Part shown: positions 1 to 6,980 of the stretch, piece by piece
Layout of the letters: each line of letters starts with the position of its first letter
How positions within the stretch are numbered: position 1 is the stretch's first letter
Assembly (NCBI GenBank): GCA_031273885.1
Contig: JAISRA010000078.1
Coordinates: 1 to 12,297 of the forward strand
Direction: 5' to 3'
Origin: Endomicrobium sp.
GTDB lineage: Bacteria > Elusimicrobiota > Endomicrobiia > Endomicrobiales > Endomicrobiaceae
DNA: 12,297 nt
Notes under the pieces: model-generated
The model's input: the letters and a program-made list of their open reading frames with translations, nothing else
The model's database searches: none
Told to the model about the DNA's origin: nothing
Position numbers and translations under genes: made by a program

Positions 1-10
1 GCAAACCTCA

Positions 11-27
11 TAATATACTGGTAGAAT
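11..27 (+). promoter_or_regulatory. possible -10 region of the restriction-modification operon
   Basis: TATACT at 14-19 (within TAATATACT) and TAGAAT at 22-27 both resemble a -10 box and lie 45-57 bases before the ATG at 71. The matching -35 box would fall outside or at the very edge of the window, so the call rests on the -10 alone. Confidence 0.25.
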
Positions 28-70
28 GTACAAAAATAATGAAATTTAGTTGCATAAGAGAGTTTCTCAT

Positions 71-2206
71 ATGGAGACATTAACTACCGTTGAAGTTAGC
101 AAGAAATATAACATCCCAAGGTCATCTTTGTATTACTTAATGAATACAGGTCAACTTAACTTTCCTGATAAAAAATCTAACCACGCCATTTGGACTCCTC
201 AATTGGTTTCAAAACTAAAAAATATCATAGAACAAAAAAATCTTCCTAAAGAACAAGAACCAGTCTTGCCTTATAAAACCACTGATATTAATAACCGCAG
301 ATATTTAGGAAATAAATATAAGCTTTTACCCTTTATTCAAAAAGTTATAAATGATAATTGCAATAGCATTGACAGTGTTGCTGATATATTTGCAGGAACA
401 GGGGCTGTCAGCACGCTGTTTAAAGACAGACAGATAATTACTAATGATATGATGTATAGTAATTTTATTTGTCATTTGGCTTGGTTTAGCTCTGAAAATA
501 TTGAGCAAGAAAAAATCATTGAGTTTATCAAAAGATATAATAATCTGAAAGTAAAAAAAGATAATTATATGTCTAAGAATTTTGCAAATACATATTTTAG
601 TTTGGATGTTTGCAGAAAGATAGGACATATCCGTGAGGATATTGAGAAGTCATATAAAAAAAATAAACTAAATAGTCGTGAAAGAGCAGTTTTAATTACT
701 TCACTTTTGTATGCTATGGATAAGATAGCAAATACTTGCGGTCATTACGATGCTTATATGCAAAATGGCGATTTAAGCAAAGAACTTGAATTATCAGTGC
801 CTAAAGTATCGAATAATTTGAATGATGACAATAAATGTTTTAATACAGATGCTAATGATTTAGTAAAAGACATAAAAGCTGATTTAGTTTACATTGACCC
901 ACCGTATAATTCAAGACAGTATTGTGATTTGTATCATCTTGTGGAAAATGTAGCAAGATGGGATAAACCAAAAGTTGACGGCGTTGCTAAGAAGATGGAT
1001 AGAGATAATTTGAAAAGTGATTATTGCACGCAAAAAGCACCAAAAGCTTTTGAAGATTTGATTTCAAACATAGGTGCAAAATATATTTTGATGTCTTATA
1101 ATAATATGGCAAATAAGGGTAATTCTCGCTCAAATGCAAAGATAAGTGATGTTGATATAATGAGAGTCCTCACTAAAAAAGGTAAAGTTAAAACTTTCTC
1201 TCAAAAATATAAATCATTTATGGCAGGGAAATCAGATATTACAGAAAATGAAGAGCGTTTATTTTTGTGTGTTTGTGAAACTCCGGAAGATGGCAAGCCT
1301 TTAATACAATCTCCTTTAAATTATACAGGTGGTAAATATCAGCTTCTTCCTCAAATTTTACCGTATTTTCCTAAAAAAGCTGATACTTTTGTTGATTTGT
1401 TTTGTGGCGGTGGGGATGTAGGTGTTAATGTAAATTATAATAAAGTTATATTGAATGATAGCGAAGACTACATAACATATCTTTTCAGCACTTTTAAAAA
1501 TTTAGATAAAGAAGTTCTATTTGATATGATTTATGAAATTATTGATAAATATGGACTGTCTTTATCAGGGAAATATGGATATGAAAAATATAATGCAAAT
1601 AGTGCTAATGGATTAGGAGCATATAATAAAGATAAATTTCTTAAAATGAGAAGAGATTTTAATAGTTATAAAAGCAAAGATTATTATTACTATGTGCTTT
1701 TGTATGTTTTGATAGTATATTCTTTCAATAACCAAATAAGATTTAATTCTAAGGGAGAGTTTAATCTTCCTGTCGGAAAAAGAGATTTTAATGCCCAAAT
1801 GGTAAAGAAGTTAAATTCTTTTGTTGATAGGTTAAAAGATAATAAATTTATATTCACAAACAATGATTTCAAGAAATTTGATATATCTTCATTAACAAAA
1901 GATAGTTTTGTTTATTGCGATCCACCATATTTAATTACTTGTGCTTCTTATAATGAAAAAGATGGTTGGACTGAAAAGGAAGAAAAAGGGTTACTTAAAT
2001 TCTTGGATTTTGTTGATGCAAAAGGGATAAAATTTGCTTTATCCAATGTCTTAAGAAGTAAAGGGAAAGAAAATTCAATATTGATAGAATGGGTTAATCA
2101 GAGAACGTATAAAATAATTAACCTTAATAAATCCTATGCCAATTCTAATTATCACACCAAAGATAAAACAGGAAACTCAGAAGAAGTATTAATTGTAAAT
2201 TATTAG
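71..2206 (+). CDS. HTH + double D12-class DNA N6-adenine methyltransferase (type IIS, M.FokI-like fusion)
   Basis: About 711 residues, predicted to methylate adenine in both strands of an asymmetric site. Residues 1-55 form a MerR/excisionase-like helix-turn-helix (VEVSKKYNIPRSSLYYL). The first D12 methyltransferase has YLGNKY near 78-83, the SAM motif IFAGTG near 106-111, and DPPYNSRQY near 276. The second has YTGGKY near 418-423, LFCGGGD near 443-449, and DPPY near 617-620, with a normal C-terminal NSEEVLIVNY. A SAM site plus a DPPY in each half argues that both halves are active. This is the FokI-type solution for a non-palindromic target. An upstream TTG at 50 could extend the frame by 7 codons. 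I prefer ATG 71 because AAGAGAG (56-62) sits 8 bases before it. The N-terminal helix-turn-helix may allow autoregulation or help DNA binding (inference). The stop codon TAG overlaps the ribosome binding site of the endonuclease gene. Confidence 0.9.
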   Translation: METLTTVEVSKKYNIPRSSLYYLMNTGQLNFPDKKSNHAIWTPQLVSKLKNIIEQKNLPKEQEPVLPYKTTDINNRRYLGNKYKLLPFIQKVINDNCNSIDSVADIFAGTGAVSTLFKDRQIITNDMMYSNFICHLAWFSSENIEQEKIIEFIKRYNNLKVKKDNYMSKNFANTYFSLDVCRKIGHIREDIEKSYKKNKLNSRERAVLITSLLYAMDKIANTCGHYDAYMQNGDLSKELELSVPKVSNNLNDDNKCFNTDANDLVKDIKADLVYIDPPYNSRQYCDLYHLVENVARWDKPKVDGVAKKMDRDNLKSDYCTQKAPKAFEDLISNIGAKYILMSYNNMANKGNSRSNAKISDVDIMRVLTKKGKVKTFSQKYKSFMAGKSDITENEERLFLCVCETPEDGKPLIQSPLNYTGGKYQLLPQILPYFPKKADTFVDLFCGGGDVGVNVNYNKVILNDSEDYITYLFSTFKNLDKEVLFDMIYEIIDKYGLSLSGKYGYEKYNANSANGLGAYNKDKFLKMRRDFNSYKSKDYYYYVLLYVLIVYSFNNQIRFNSKGEFNLPVGKRDFNAQMVKKLNSFVDRLKDNKFIFTNNDFKKFDISSLTKDSFVYCDPPYLITCASYNEKDGWTEKEEKGLLKFLDFVDAKGIKFALSNVLRSKGKENSILIEWVNQRTYKIINLNKSYANSNYHTKDKTGNSEEVLIVNY

Positions 2207-2217
2207 GAGCATAGACT

Positions 2218-4179
2218 ATGACTGTTAAAAATATTAGTTTTAAAAGTTGTTGTTGGAGCATAGGAACAACAAGTTATAGGACAAAAGAATTCAATGCAAA
2301 CATTGAAAAACAGCTTGCTCTTATTGAAGACTTTTGGAAAACAAGAAAAGATAAAGATTGGAACCTAATTACACAGGCTGCATATTATAAATTTATGCAG
2401 TCTCAAAAATTTGTTAAAGGCGAAGCAGGAATACCTGAAAAAGATGCAAGAGAAAAGACTTCAGGTTTAGTAGATATCGGCTTATTAACTGCTGATAGAA
2501 AGTTAACCCCTGCAGGATTAGAACTTTTACATATTAGTAGAATAGGTGATTTTTCAAAAGATAATGAATTAAACATAGCAAAAGATAGCTATATTTATTT
2601 AAAACAGCTACTTAAAATGTCTGTTCCAATAGACTCTTATACAGTAAGACCATTCATACTGCTGGTATATTTTATTTCTAAACTCGGCTTTCTTTCCAAA
2701 GATGAATATACTTATATTTTACCTCTTTGTATCAATGAAGAAACTACTGAAAAAGCACTTCTGAAAATTCAAGATATTAGAAATAATAAAAGCACTATTG
2801 ATTCTTTTATCACAGATACAATTTTATCAATGGATAATTATAAAGAGGCTTTAAATCTTTTAATATCAAGTGAAACAGTAAATGAGGATTTAATTATTGC
2901 TATTGGTATGAATAGAAAAAGTCATACTTATGACAAATCATATTATAAGCTTTATAAAGAATTGTTTGCTTTGTGCTTTAAGAAAAAAGGTAATTTGTTG
3001 AATGTTTATAAAAGTGTGGAGTCTTTGAAATTAAAATCATTATGGAAAGATTATCTGTTTTCTTCAACATCAATTAAGACAATCAAAAATAGTCCTGAAA
3101 AGGCTTTAAAAAAGACAAAGCTCTTGAACTCAAAGGCAGAAAAAGAATTTAAGACAGAGTTTTTTAAACTTTTACATTTATTTAAAGTGAAAGCTAATTT
3201 GGCTGATTATTTAGACTTAAACAGAAGATATTTCAGACTGACAGATACTGTTTTATTCAAAGATAATCTTGTTAAAATGGATATAATACCGGAATATTTT
3301 TTTAAAGATAAGATAGATAAAATATATAAATTGGCATTTACTGAAAGTGAAGCTTTACAAGATAATATTTCTCTGACAGAAATTTCTAAATATCTTGTAT
3401 TTGATAATAAAACAATATTACAAAATATCAATGCCGCCTCAACAGAAAAATATAAAAACATTGAAGAGTTAAAAGAGAGTATTGATAATGACAGATTGAG
3501 CCGTTTTAAACAAGTAATAAAAGATAGATTTACAGACGATGTATTGATAAAGCTCTTGGGATTGTTTGAAAGTAGAAAACAGGACTCGGTAATAAATGAA
3601 TATGTTACGGATAATGCTGATGTCCCAACAATTTTTGAATATGTAATTGGCATAATCTGGTATAAATTGAGTGAACAAAAAGGTAATATATTAAAGTATA
3701 TGAACTTATCTCTTGATGCAGATTTACTACCTAAAAGTCACGCAAATGGTGGAATGGCAGATATAGAATATTATTACGATGAAACAGAGGCATATCCTGC
3801 GCATACAATATTGCTTGAGGCAACTCTTACAAATGATTCAAATCAAAGACGGACAGAAATGGAGCCGGTATCAAGACATCTCGGCGAATATTTGTTAAAG
3901 AACAAAGACAAAAATTCATATTGTGTTTTCTTAACTAATTATTTGGATATTAATGTCATATCTGATTTTAGAAACAGAAAAACACATACATATTACTCTT
4001 CAGATGGTAAAAACTCTGTTGATGGTATGAAAATTATTCCATTACAAACAGAGGAGTTAAAGACTATTATCTCAAAAGGGATTTTATATAAAAGACTATA
4101 TCCTACTTTTGATAAAGCATATAATTCAGACTCAAAACCAAATGTATGGTATAACGATAGTATAAAAGAAGTGTTATAA
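2218..4179 (+). CDS. type IIS restriction endonuclease, AlwI / N.BstNBI family
   Basis: This 653-residue protein is the predicted restriction partner of the preceding fused methyltransferase. The N-terminus (SFKSCCWSIGTTSYR, residues 7-21) matches the start of AlwI-family enzymes, including the nickase N.BstNBI. The C-terminal catalytic block aligns by eye with N.BstNBI: HANGGMADIEYYY (D515), then ILLEATLTND (E534, T536), then RRTEMEPVSRHLGEYL (E547/E549). This is a PD-(D/E)xK-type nuclease in which the usual lysine of ExK is threonine, as in N.BstNBI. The N-terminal two thirds should hold target recognition. AGGAG at 2205-2209 overlaps the upstream TAG stop and lies 8 bases before the ATG, so translation is probably coupled. 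The length is close to that of the family and no disruption is visible. The target cannot be read from sequence. Known relatives cut near GGATC (AlwI) or GAGTC (PleI, MlyI, BstNBI). Whether it cuts both strands or only nicks cannot be decided here. Confidence 0.85.
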   Translation: MTVKNISFKSCCWSIGTTSYRTKEFNANIEKQLALIEDFWKTRKDKDWNLITQAAYYKFMQSQKFVKGEAGIPEKDAREKTSGLVDIGLLTADRKLTPAGLELLHISRIGDFSKDNELNIAKDSYIYLKQLLKMSVPIDSYTVRPFILLVYFISKLGFLSKDEYTYILPLCINEETTEKALLKIQDIRNNKSTIDSFITDTILSMDNYKEALNLLISSETVNEDLIIAIGMNRKSHTYDKSYYKLYKELFALCFKKKGNLLNVYKSVESLKLKSLWKDYLFSSTSIKTIKNSPEKALKKTKLLNSKAEKEFKTEFFKLLHLFKVKANLADYLDLNRRYFRLTDTVLFKDNLVKMDIIPEYFFKDKIDKIYKLAFTESEALQDNISLTEISKYLVFDNKTILQNINAASTEKYKNIEELKESIDNDRLSRFKQVIKDRFTDDVLIKLLGLFESRKQDSVINEYVTDNADVPTIFEYVIGIIWYKLSEQKGNILKYMNLSLDADLLPKSHANGGMADIEYYYDETEAYPAHTILLEATLTNDSNQRRTEMEPVSRHLGEYLLKNKDKNSYCVFLTNYLDINVISDFRNRKTHTYYSSDGKNSVDGMKIIPLQTEELKTIISKGILYKRLYPTFDKAYNSDSKPNVWYNDSIKEVL

Positions 4180-4192
4180 AAAACAACCCCTT

Positions 4193-4993
4193 ATGCAAAA
4201 AAAAGTCTTACTTGATACAAATATTATTATCCATAGAGAAAATTCAATAGTTTCAAACTACAATATAGGGCATCTCTATAGATGGCTTGATAAGCTACAC
4301 TATACTAAAGTTACTCACCCCTATAGCATAAAAGAAATAGAAAAATATAAAGACAAATCTGCTCAAGAGAGTTTTTCTGTAAAACTTGAAGCCTACGAAC
4401 GTATCAAAGTAGTACCTGAACCAACAGAAGATTTTCTTAGAAATTTTACTAATAGTGATAAAACTGAAAACGATAAGGTAGATAACGCATTACTTTTTTA
4501 TGTATATTCTGACAAAGCTGACTTGTTAATAACAGAAGATAAGAAACTTATCAATAAAGCAAAAAATATTGGTGTTAGCGATAAAGTATTATCTATAAAT
4601 CAATTTATTACCAAAGCAACAGAAGCAAATCCTGCTCTCGTTGATTATAAAGCGCTTTCTGTAAAAAAAGAGCTATTTGGAAATATAGATTTATCTAAAC
4701 CATTTTTTGATACTCTTAAAAAAGATTATAATGAATTCCCTTCTTGGTTTAGTAAAAAATCTGAGGAAGAAGCATATATTTGTAAAGATGATAAAGATAA
4801 CATACTTGGTTTTTTATATTTGAAGCCTGAGGATGAAAATGAAAATTATGATAATATAAAGCCAAAGTTTGATAGAAAACAAAGACTAAAGATAGGAACA
4901 TTTAAAGTCCTGTCAACAGGTTTTAGACTCGGCGAAAGATTTATCAAAATTATTTTTGACAATGCTATTCAATATGGAGTTGAAGAGATATAG
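4193..4993 (+). CDS. PIN-domain + GNAT protein, N-terminal half of a gene cut by an in-frame TAG
   Basis: 266 residues. The PIN ribonuclease fold starts at once (VLLDTNIIIH, D8). The expected acidic residues follow: E48 in SIKEIEKY, D94/D97 in ENDKVDNAL, and D116 in LLITEDKKL. From about residue 190 a GNAT N-acetyltransferase fold begins (EEEAYICKDDKDNILGFLYL). It reaches the acetyl-CoA-binding turn and helix (TGFRLGERFIKIIFDNAIQYG, atypical without the full RxxGxG) and is cut off at the TAG 4991-4993 in the middle of the expected strand GVEEI-Y-VTMF. The next reading frame continues in phase, so this is the front half of a roughly 509-residue PIN-GNAT-PUA protein. No clear ribosome binding site precedes the ATG, which lies 13 bases after the endonuclease stop, so coupled translation is likely. 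The PIN module is complete and could work as an RNase. The GNAT module is not complete in this product. Confidence 0.8.
   Translation: MQKKVLLDTNIIIHRENSIVSNYNIGHLYRWLDKLHYTKVTHPYSIKEIEKYKDKSAQESFSVKLEAYERIKVVPEPTEDFLRNFTNSDKTENDKVDNALLFYVYSDKADLLITEDKKLINKAKNIGVSDKVLSINQFITKATEANPALVDYKALSVKKELFGNIDLSKPFFDTLKKDYNEFPSWFSKKSEEEAYICKDDKDNILGFLYLKPEDENENYDNIKPKFDRKQRLKIGTFKVLSTGFRLGERFIKIIFDNAIQYGVEEI
4991..4993 (+). other. single in-frame amber (TAG) codon splitting the PIN-GNAT-PUA gene
   Basis: Both halves (4193-4990 and 4994-5722) are in the same phase with only this TAG between them. A tyrosine codon (TAT/TAC) here would restore the typical GNAT strand IYVTMFE. A one-base change therefore explains the split. 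TAG also ends the methyltransferase gene at 2204-2206, so it is an ordinary stop codon in this genome. Confidence 0.85.
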
Positions 4994-4999
4994 GTAACT

Positions 5000-5722
5000 A
5001 TGTTTGAAAGCAGAGAAGAATTACAAGTTCTTTCAGATCTGCTTCTTTGTTGGAGATTTTTAGAATTTGGAAAGAAAAAAACTGATAATAGGGAAGAAAC
5101 CGTTTTTGTAAAAAAATTAGGACAATATGACCGCATTTATTCTGTCAAAGAAAATTTCCCAAATATCTTATACGATCAACGAAAATTCATACTGCCTATT
5201 GCTCCTAAATACCATACTCCATTATTGCCAGATTCAAAGCTGAATACAGAAAATGAAGTTGGTTTTTTGGGTAGAGAACCACACAAATATGCTTTGCAAA
5301 AAGTATATATTTCTTGGACTTTTGAACGGAATATACACAAGGGTGATATTATCTTCTTTTATCGTATTGGAGAATCCGGAAGTAATAAGAAATATTCTTC
5401 TGTAATAACAACATTGGGAATTCTTACTGATGTTGTTTTCAATCTCAAGTCAAAGGAAGAATTTTTGAAACATTGTCAAAATAGAACAGTATTTTCAACA
5501 GCAGATTTGAATGAATTTTCTAAAAAATTAAAGAGCCTTGTAATTATAAAGTTTATTTATGTAAAAAGCTTAACTAAACGACCAACCCTTGGCTTTTTAT
5601 GGGACAATAAAATATTGGATTTTCCAAATGGAGCAAGACCGTTCACAAAAATAACGGATTCTCAATTTGATACTATTATAAAAGAATCTCAAACAAATAT
5701 TAATTTTATAAGAGGAATATAA
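5000..5722 (+). CDS. C-terminal half of the split PIN-GNAT protein: GNAT tail + PUA-like (EVE/ASCH-type) domain
   Basis: This frame is open from 4994. The first available ATG (5000) would give 240 residues, but MFESREELQVLSDLLLCW is the end of the GNAT fold, not a natural N-terminus. After REETVFVKKL the chain enters a domain with the look of the PUA-like superfamily: KVYISWTFERNIHKGDIIFFYR, followed by SVITTLGILTDV. That is a helix entering a GD-hydrophobic-FYR strand and then a strand, as in EVE and ASCH domains. Such domains bind RNA or modified nucleobases. If translated alone, it would need reinitiation after the TAG 9 bases upstream. TAGGT lies just before, which is only a weak ribosome binding site. 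No further lesion is visible, so the mutation is recent, is read through, or the two parts work separately. The downstream ASCH gene starts 2 bases after this stop. Confidence 0.7.
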   Translation: MFESREELQVLSDLLLCWRFLEFGKKKTDNREETVFVKKLGQYDRIYSVKENFPNILYDQRKFILPIAPKYHTPLLPDSKLNTENEVGFLGREPHKYALQKVYISWTFERNIHKGDIIFFYRIGESGSNKKYSSVITTLGILTDVVFNLKSKEEFLKHCQNRTVFSTADLNEFSKKLKSLVIIKFIYVKSLTKRPTLGFLWDNKILDFPNGARPFTKITDSQFDTIIKESQTNINFIRGI

Positions 5723-5724
5723 CG

Positions 5725-6093
5725 ATGTGTAGAATATTACTATCTATCAAACCTGAATATGTTGAAAGAATCTTTAATAATACTAAAAAATATGAATATA
5801 GGCGGATTCTTGCTAAAAACAATGTGGATTCAATAATTATTTATTGCTCTTATCCTGTAAAGAAAATAGTAGGTGAGTTTAAAGTTAAATCTATTATTAT
5901 GAGAACACCTAATACATTGTGGAAAATGACTCAGCATAGTGCAGGTATAAGCAAAGATAAGTTCTATGAATATTTTAGTGGTAAATCTATGGCTTATGCT
6001 TATGAAATAGATTCTGTTAGAAAATATAGAACCCATAGAGATTTAAATGATTTTGGTATATCTTTCCCCCCGCGCTCCTTTATATATGTTTAA
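5725..6093 (+). CDS. ASCH-domain (PUA-like) protein
   Basis: A 122-residue protein consisting of one ASCH domain. It has the opening MCRILLSIKPEYVERIFNNT with KKYEYRRIL (the conserved K-x-E-x-R of ASCH proteins, about residues 22-26). It then has the strand SIIIYCSYPVKKIVGEFKV, the segment ISKDKFYEYFSGKSMAYAYEI, and the family ending FPPRSFIYV. ASCH proteins are predicted RNA-binding or regulatory factors. A few act as nucleases or amidohydrolases, but no activity can be assigned here. AGAGGA (5709-5714) lies 10 bases before the ATG inside the end of the preceding gene, and the gap between genes is 2 bases. The gene is therefore tightly coupled to the PIN-GNAT-PUA gene, and the two probably act together. 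It looks intact. Confidence 0.8.
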   Translation: MCRILLSIKPEYVERIFNNTKKYEYRRILAKNNVDSIIIYCSYPVKKIVGEFKVKSIIMRTPNTLWKMTQHSAGISKDKFYEYFSGKSMAYAYEIDSVRKYRTHRDLNDFGISFPPRSFIYV

Positions 6094-6115
6094 TTTCAGA
6101 TAAGGAACTTGTTTT

Positions 6116-6184
6116 ATGACAAAAAAGCAAATTTCTGTAAAGGGAACTATTAAATTTCTTTTTATTGGCGATATATTGAAATAA
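6116..6184 (+). pseudogene. 5' stub of a fifth operon gene, broken after about 11 codons
   Basis: AAGGAA at 6102-6107 stands 8 bases before ATG 6116, a better ribosome binding site than most in this operon. The frame begins MTKKQISVKGT and then runs into a sequence that, on the other strand, belongs to the DUF6088 remnant. It stops at TAA 6182-6184 after 22 codons. The natural reading is a real gene start truncated by a deletion or rearrangement near 6148-6155. The opening resembles KilA-N-type DNA-binding proteins (xKKxIxVKGT), but eleven residues are too few to be sure. Confidence 0.45.
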
Positions 6185-6688
6185 ATCATTATGTATATTT
6201 CCCCATTCTTCTAATGAATATTTTTGAGATATTTTTTTATATCATGTGATATTTTCTTCTCTCAAAGATTTTAATGCTTGAACAAGCAGTGCACTTTCCT
6301 GATATTTTAATTTTATTTCTCTTGGAGAAGTGTGATTAAACTCTAATCTTCTCCCATTAATATTATATCTTCTATTTGGTCCATCTGACAAATGTATATT
6401 TCTTCCGAAAATCTGGGTTGATAGTCCAAAATAATTTAATGCCGTATTACCGTTAGGATGAATACGCCAGTTAAATTTACGGGCAATTGCGTGCACACTA
6501 TGTTATTCCGGCATAGTAAAATCGTTTATTATATTACTATAGCGTGGATAGTCATAAATACCGGTTATTATCCTTATAATTTTGCCTTCTTTGGGTTAGA
6601 CTGAGCAATTTCATACTGCTGAAAATACCCAGTCATGCTCTTTAGCATAAATTCGCGACATTATTCTGTTTTTGCTTGATATCTGCAT
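6173..6688 (-). pseudogene. DUF6088 (AbiEi-like antitoxin/regulator) pseudogene
   Basis: From ATG 6688-6686 the minus strand reads MQISSKNRIMSRIYAKEHDW, then a damaged stretch, KIIRIITGIYDYPR, and the core AIARKFNWRIHPNGNTALNY, GLSTQIFGRNIHLSDG, then SALLVQALKSLREENIT. After one more stop it continues KKISQKYSLEEWGNIHNDL. This order matches DUF6088 proteins: a winged-helix N-terminus, then the A(I/V)A...NTALN-LGLSTQ core of AbiEi-type antitoxins. The start frame has four in-frame stops, at 6611-6613 (TGA), 6596-6598 (TAA), 6503-6505 (TAA) and 6242-6244 (TGA). The helix-turn-helix region seems about 10 codons short, with a local frame disturbance. The longest uninterrupted piece is 6242-6496. 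AAGGAGAAGG (6691-6700) remains as a ribosome binding site and a dyad precedes it. The usual AbiEii-type nucleotidyltransferase partner is not seen. The 3' end is cut near 6150-6180, where it meets the plus-strand stub. Confidence 0.75.
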
Positions 6689-6703
6689 AAACCTTCTCCT
6701 TAT

Positions 6704-6731
6704 TATAGAAATATACTATACTTTTTCTATA
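6704..6731. promoter_or_regulatory. operator-like inverted repeat before the DUF6088 remnant
   Basis: TATAGAAA (6704-6711) and TTTCTATA (6724-6731) form a dyad with a 12-base centre, directly upstream of the pseudogene's ribosome binding site. AbiEi-type antitoxins repress their own operons by binding inverted repeats in the promoter, so this is probably the relic operator and promoter (inference). Confidence 0.45.
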
Positions 6732-6824
6732 AAACAAACATGTATTTTACGAAAGAAATTAGCATTTATACCCTTCCATAAAAACAACTTGACTTCTTGC
6801 CCATAGTAAGAGTCCACACAAAGC

Positions 6825-6911
6825 GAACCAGTTCAGATACAAACAGAGAAACCAAATTGCGGTTTTTGCAAAAACCGACTATTTGTATCACAATAGTCCG
6901 TTCTCTGGTTC
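6825..6911. repeat. nested inverted-repeat segment, possibly a structured RNA or small mobile-element relic
   Basis: The outer arms are GAACCAG (6825-6831) and CTGGTTC (6905-6911). Nested inside are GATACAAA (6836-6843) with TTTGTATC (6882-6889) and the perfect CGGTTTTT-GC-AAAAACCG hairpin (6860-6877). Competing pairs also exist: GACTATT (6877-6883) with AATAGTC (6892-6898), and CAGAGAA (6844-6850) with TTCTCTG (6901-6907). No coding frame is evident. No target-site duplication was seen outside the outer arms. I recognise no RNA family. Confidence 0.45.
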
Positions 6912-6919
6912 CCATAATG

Positions 6920-6955
6920 AAAAATCCCCGCCGTGAAGTTAGCACTTCGAGGAAT
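6920..6955 (-). terminator. probable rho-independent terminator of tRNA-Ser
   Basis: Read on the minus strand, downstream of the tRNA, GAAGT-GCTA-ACTTC forms a 5-bp stem that CCTC/GGGG can extend with a bulge, followed by ATTTTTC. The T-run corresponds to AAAAA at 6920-6924. The structure is imperfect but well placed. Confidence 0.45.
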
Positions 6956-6980
6956 ATTTAAGACTGAGCATATCTGTATA

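Noticed and set aside
50..70. TTG start adding 7 codons to the methyltransferase
   Set aside because: ATG 71 has the better-placed AAGAGAG site, and the helix-turn-helix begins right after it.
3207..3678. Long minus-strand frames inside the endonuclease gene
   Set aside because: Antisense shadows in AT-rich DNA without ribosome binding sites or recognisable domains. The same holds for the minus-strand frames in the methyltransferase, ATPase and serS genes.
4991..4993. TAG read as a sense codon genome-wide (recoded amber)
   Set aside because: The methyltransferase gene ends with TAG at 2204-2206 at the natural end of its domain, so TAG acts as a stop here.
6825..6911. Integron attC site or retron RNA
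   Set aside because: No RYYYAAC/GTTRRRY pair in the right places, and no integrase or reverse transcriptase nearby.
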